NCBI GenBank assembly: GCA_944388685.1
Contig: CALXJS010000024.1
Coordinates: 1-25,157, forward strand
Length of the DNA: 25,157 bases
Direction: 5' to 3'
From: an uncultured Clostridia bacterium
GTDB lineage: Bacteria > Bacillota_A > Clostridia > TANB77 > CAG-508
Positions within the stretch are counted from its first letter, which is position 1. Each line of letters begins with the position of its first letter. The notes under the pieces are model-generated. The model saw only the letters and a program-made list of their open reading frames with translations, did no database searches and had not been told where the DNA came from. Below are positions 22,264-25,157 of the stretch, one piece after another. Position numbers and translations under genes: made by a program.

Positions 22264-23523
22264 TCATGTTTTGCTTTCTTTCATCCAGTCTTTTCCATCA
22301 ACCACTCTTGTTACCATCATAGAGGAAACGGTATCTCCCACTACATTTAGCATTGTTGCTTGTGGGTCTATAATTGTTGCAATAATTGTTAAAATTGGTA
22401 ATGCTGCAACTGGATATCCCATCATGGAAATGATTAACATTTCTGAAATTGTGCCTCCTCCTATTGGTACTGCTGTGATTAATAAATTAGCCAATAACGC
22501 AATTCCTAAAATTCCTAAGATATCTCCAGCTGTTGACATGCTCGTTCCAAATAAACATACTAAAAACATAATTTTAAATACAGAACCGATGATAGATCCA
22601 TCTTTATGAAAGCTTGAACCTAATGGTATAGTAGTTTCTGCAATATCATCTGGTACACCTATTTTCTTACTACTTTCAATATTAATTGGAATAGAAGCTG
22701 CACTTGAACAAGTTGCCAATGCTGTCATTGTAGGTGGTATGGCATTTTTCCAAAAGGCTTTTATTCCCTTTTTGCCACCTGCTAAAAAAGCATAAATTGT
22801 GTACATGATAAAATAGAATAGTACTGCAATAATTGTATAACATACAAATGTTTTTAAATATCCTACTGCAATTTGTGCACCAAAACTTCCCACTAATGCT
22901 GCAAAATAACATCCTAATCCTATTGGTGCATAATACATAATAATTTTTATAATATTATGTACCACTGTATTGGCTGCTTCTAGAAAATCCATTACAGGTT
23001 TTGCTTTTTCTCCTGACATATTGATGGCAATTCCAACAATAATAGAGAATATTAATAATGCAATGATGTTATCTTTTGATAATAACTTGTAAAAGTCATC
23101 AACAGTTAATAATTGTACTGTTCTATCAGCAATTGTTAGTTCCTCTGTATCTTCTTCTGTTTCTTCTGTAGTTTGTTCCAATGAAGCTCTAATTTGTTCT
23201 CCATCTTCTGGTTCTACTAATTTTACAAAATATGTGCTTAAAAACCCTATCAATACTGCTATGATAGATGTAAACACAAATACACCTATAATGGTTGCTA
23301 CAATTTTTCCTAATCTTTTGGGTGTTTTCATTTTAGAAACAGATGTCGTAATTGTTAAGAAAATTAGTGGAACGACAACTACTAATAATAAATTTAAGAA
23401 TAAATCGCCTAGTGGCTTTACGATAGTTGCTTTTTCTTTAAAGATAATTCCTACGATGGCTCCAACAATAATCGCAACTAAAAGAATTATTGTGGATTTG
23501 TAATTTGATAAAAATTTTTTCAT
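22264..23523 (-). CDS. Dicarboxylate/amino acid:cation symporter (DAACS)
   Basis: 419 residues from the ATG after AGAGGTAG; six extra codons upstream are ignored. Eight or so membrane spans and two re-entrant loops of the GltP/GltT fold are visible. The HP1 serine motif is CSSAASIPI, the TM7 motif is SSFHKDGS in place of the usual NMDGT, and HP2 is VPIGGGTISE. An acidic loop (EPEDGEQIRASLEQTTEETEEDTEE) lies between the early helices. It should import a dicarboxylate or an acidic/neutral amino acid with Na+ or H+. The altered NMDGT motif suggests a different cation or substrate from classic glutamate carriers. Own promoter upstream. Confidence 0.88.
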   Translation of the reverse strand: MKKFLSNYKSTIILLVAIIVGAIVGIIFKEKATIVKPLGDLFLNLLLVVVVPLIFLTITTSVSKMKTPKRLGKIVATIIGVFVFTSIIAVLIGFLSTYFVKLVEPEDGEQIRASLEQTTEETEEDTEELTIADRTVQLLTVDDFYKLLSKDNIIALLIFSIIVGIAINMSGEKAKPVMDFLEAANTVVHNIIKIIMYYAPIGLGCYFAALVGSFGAQIAVGYLKTFVCYTIIAVLFYFIMYTIYAFLAGGKKGIKAFWKNAIPPTMTALATCSSAASIPINIESSKKIGVPDDIAETTIPLGSSFHKDGSIIGSVFKIMFLVCLFGTSMSTAGDILGILGIALLANLLITAVPIGGGTISEMLIISMMGYPVAALPILTIIATIIDPQATMLNVVGDTVSSMMVTRVVDGKDWMKESKT

Positions 23524-23585
23524 AATACTACCTCTTTTCATTAGAAGGCAACTAAAAATATATTTATATTTCCAGGATTTTCTAC

Positions 23586-23614
23586 ATTATATATGATTCA
23601 TATACTTTTTTCAA
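23586..23614 (-). promoter_or_regulatory. Promoter of the symporter gene
   Basis: -35 TTGAAA (23609-23614), 17-bp spacer, -10 TATAAT (23586-23591), minus strand. Confidence 0.75.
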
Positions 23615-23699
23615 CAATTTTCTAAATTTTTGTCGCGGATCAATGAATAATTCCTGGAAGGTGTAGATATTATACACTAAACTGTAACAGATTTTCTAA

Positions 23700-23728
23700 T
23701 TGTTATTTTTTCTTAAGTTTGCTATACT
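23700..23728 (+). promoter_or_regulatory. Promoter of the radical SAM gene, abutting its start codon
   Basis: -35 TTGTTA (23700-23705), 17-bp spacer, extended -10 TGCTATACT with core at 23723-23728. The expected RNA start (about 23735) coincides with the ATG at 23736. Confidence 0.6.
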
Positions 23729-23735
23729 ATATATT

Positions 23736-24680
23736 ATGGAAAAGCTATATAGATATAATAAATTAAATGAATATTATAAGAACAAATTTGGAGAACGTGT
23801 TTTGAAAATTTGCATTGATGGACATTTCACTTGCCCTAATCGAGATGGTGGCTTAAGTACTAATGGCTGTATTTTTTGTAGCGAATGTGGCTCAGGCGAA
23901 CACTTAAATCCATTTAAAAATATTTCGGCACAAGTAGAAGATTTTTTCGAAAGTCCTCGTTCTAACAGAGCAAATAAATTTATTGTCTATTTTCAAAATT
24001 TTTCAAATACATATGATACTCTTGATAATTTGAAGAAAAAATATGACAGTGCCTTAATTAATGAGAAAATTATTGGTCTATCAGTTGCCACAAGACCTGA
24101 TTGTATTAATGAAGAAATTGTAAAACTTTTACATTCTTATACTAAGAAATATTATGTATCTGTGGAATTAGGGTTGCAAACTGCAAATGAAAAAATTGGG
24201 GAAACTATCAACAGAAAATATACAAATACACAATTTACGAATGCTGTTAAATTGCTTAACAAATACAAAATTGATGTTATTACACATATTATGGTAGGAC
24301 TGCCAAATGAGACTTTTGAAGATGTACAAGATACAGTAAATTTTATAAACCTGCATCATATCCAAGGTTTAAAAATTCATAATACTTATGTAATAGAAAA
24401 TACGGTTTTAGCAGATATGTATGCAAATGGTCTATATGAGCCAATTTCCTTAGAGTATTATTTAGATTGTTTAGTATACATTCTTTCCCATATTTCTCCT
24501 GATATCGTTATTCATAGAGTTTCTGGAGACGCTCCTAAGGATTTATTGATTGCTCCTAAATGGGATTTGCATAAAAAATGGATTTTAAATGGTTTAGATA
24601 AAAAGTTAAAAGATGAAAATTTGTATCAGGGGAAAATTTTTGATGATTTAGCTACGAGAAAAATCACCAATGGAAAATGA
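23736..24680 (+). CDS. TIGR01212-family radical SAM protein (YtqA-like)
   Basis: 314 residues starting MEKLYRYNKLNEYYKNKFGERV, the common start of this family. The iron-sulfur cluster Cys lie at 33, 45 and 48 (CPNRDGGLSTNGCIFC), with a further SECGSGEH. A TIM-barrel core follows with SVATRPDC, ELGLQTANEKIGETINR and HIMVGLPNET motifs. The family is Elp3-like; its exact reaction is not settled, though tRNA or sulfur-related roles have been discussed. No Shine-Dalgarno is present, and the promoter -10 lies 7 bases before the ATG, so the message is predicted to be leaderless. A 15-bp hairpin overlaps the stop. Confidence 0.85.
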   Translation: MEKLYRYNKLNEYYKNKFGERVLKICIDGHFTCPNRDGGLSTNGCIFCSECGSGEHLNPFKNISAQVEDFFESPRSNRANKFIVYFQNFSNTYDTLDNLKKKYDSALINEKIIGLSVATRPDCINEEIVKLLHSYTKKYYVSVELGLQTANEKIGETINRKYTNTQFTNAVKLLNKYKIDVITHIMVGLPNETFEDVQDTVNFINLHHIQGLKIHNTYVIENTVLADMYANGLYEPISLEYYLDCLVYILSHISPDIVIHRVSGDAPKDLLIAPKWDLHKKWILNGLDKKLKDENLYQGKIFDDLATRKITNGK

Positions 24681-24705
24681 GAATAGAATACTATTCTCAT
24701 TTTCC
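24672..24705. terminator. Bidirectional hairpin at the radical SAM stop codon
   Basis: GGAAAATGAGAATAG (24672-24686) pairs exactly with 24691-24705 around a 4-nt loop. The TGA stop is in the left arm; the T-run is mostly inside the stem. Confidence 0.7.
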
Positions 24706-24711
24706 AACCTT

Positions 24712-25074
24712 TTATAGGAGGATTTTAGAGGGATTCAAATGAAACCCTTCTTCATCCTCATCGCAGTTTATATATGAAACTACGGCCCTCTTTCTGAGGG
24801 TTTGTATTTCCATATTGTCTGTCAGATCCAAAAAATCCGACAGTTCGACAAAATCCCCGATGCCTATTTTCAGTCCCTCTCTATAAGCGTAGGGATATGC
24901 TTTTCCATTTTTGAGAGCGAGTTCTTCATATATGAGTCTTTTCTCCTTTCCTCTCTCTTCCAGCCAATACTGGGTGGAGTAACAACGCATAGTTCTTTTT
25001 TTTATTTTAAACGGGTTCCTGTCTGATACCTGATATTCCCTTATCAGGTCTCGGACATTTTCATCTGCCAACAA
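24712..25074 (-). CDS. Hypothetical ORF of foreign composition, start uncertain
   Basis: 120 codons from a TTG without an RBS; the frame stays open toward the window edge, so the start is unresolved and the gene may be 5'-truncated. Protein-like composition (Tyr- and Glu-rich, no membrane segment, GIGDFVELSDFLDLTDN in the middle), no family recognised. Codon use differs sharply from the neighbours: many CTG, CTC, AGG, GTC and CCC codons against AT-ending codons elsewhere, and G+C is clearly higher. A recent horizontal acquisition, or a remnant of a mobile element, is likely. Confidence 0.5.
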   Translation of the reverse strand: MLADENVRDLIREYQVSDRNPFKIKKRTMRCYSTQYWLEERGKEKRLIYEELALKNGKAYPYAYREGLKIGIGDFVELSDFLDLTDNMEIQTLRKRAVVSYINCDEDEEGFHLNPSKILL

Positions 25075-25099
25075 AGCCCAAAATTGAAAATGATAAAAT

Positions 25100-25149
25100 A
25101 AAAGTAACCAAAAAAGGGAAAATAAAAACTACCAAAATTGGTTACTTTT
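25100..25149. repeat. Inverted repeat at the right edge
   Basis: AAAAGTAACCAA (25100-25111) is the exact complement of TTGGTTACTTTT (25138-25149), with 26 bases between. On the plus strand it is followed by TTG with a T-run, so it could be a terminator; it borders the compositionally foreign ORF, so it could also be an element boundary. Confidence 0.55.
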
Positions 25150-25157
25150 TTGATTGC

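Noticed and set aside
1..25157. CRISPR array, prophage, integrase, DGR reverse transcriptase or rRNA in the window
   Set aside because: No regularly spaced repeats, no structural phage genes, no recombinase or RT motifs and no rRNA-like stretches were found on either strand.

Overview
This is a low-GC, AT-rich chromosomal window from what looks like an anaerobic Clostridia-type member of the Bacillota, probably an uncultured gut lineage. The reasons are strong AGGAGG ribosome binding sites, sigma-A promoters with 17-bp spacers, tRNA genes with encoded CCA, a Spo0A-like output domain, a DUF6514-like gene and a prepilin-like surface protein of a kind common in gut Clostridia. No species can be named from sequence alone.

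Left part (1-9.8 kb, almost all on the minus strand): a HAD phosphatase, tRNA-Cys and tRNA-Gly with a 162-bp structured repeat between them, a membrane-fused spermidine synthase homologue, DNA topoisomerase I (topA), a small DUF6514-like gene, a two-gene operon of a metallo-beta-lactamase-fold hydrolase and a DnaB/RecA-like ATPase, and a Y-family DNA polymerase. Middle (9.9-14.5 kb): an L-lactate dehydrogenase (plus strand), a short-chain dehydrogenase, and a large prepilin-like/FGE-domain surface protein. The surface protein's last ~30 residues look like the variable region of a diversity-generating retroelement (DGR) target. Just upstream lies a 188-bp segment bounded by perfect 18-bp inverted repeats that carries a good promoter pointing AWAY from the gene, toward a terminator. 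This is the layout of an invertible ON/OFF switch, here read as OFF.

From 14.1 to 16.1 kb: an orphan Rpn C-terminal fragment, a four-helix CorB/OapA-like membrane protein, and directly upstream of it a gene-free ~640-nt stretch on the minus strand with its own promoter, many local hairpins and a terminator. I interpret this stretch as an OLE-type large noncoding RNA with its OapA partner. A 36-bp perfect inverted repeat sits between them and supplies the protein's annotated start codon. From 16.2 to 18.3 kb: a nucleotide-kinase-like gene, a 44-residue small protein and, on the plus strand, a dGTPase-like HD hydrolase.

Right part (18.4-25.2 kb): the second, inverted copy of the 162-bp repeat, then a signalling island: a GHKL (AgrC-type) sensor kinase, a 17-residue amphipathic Trp-rich peptide gene with its own terminator, a response regulator with a Spo0A-type DNA-binding domain and a consensus 0A box, an XRE regulator and a 52-residue membrane peptide. 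After these come a dicarboxylate/amino acid:cation symporter, a TIGR01212-type radical SAM protein that appears leaderless, and a compositionally foreign ORF at the right edge.
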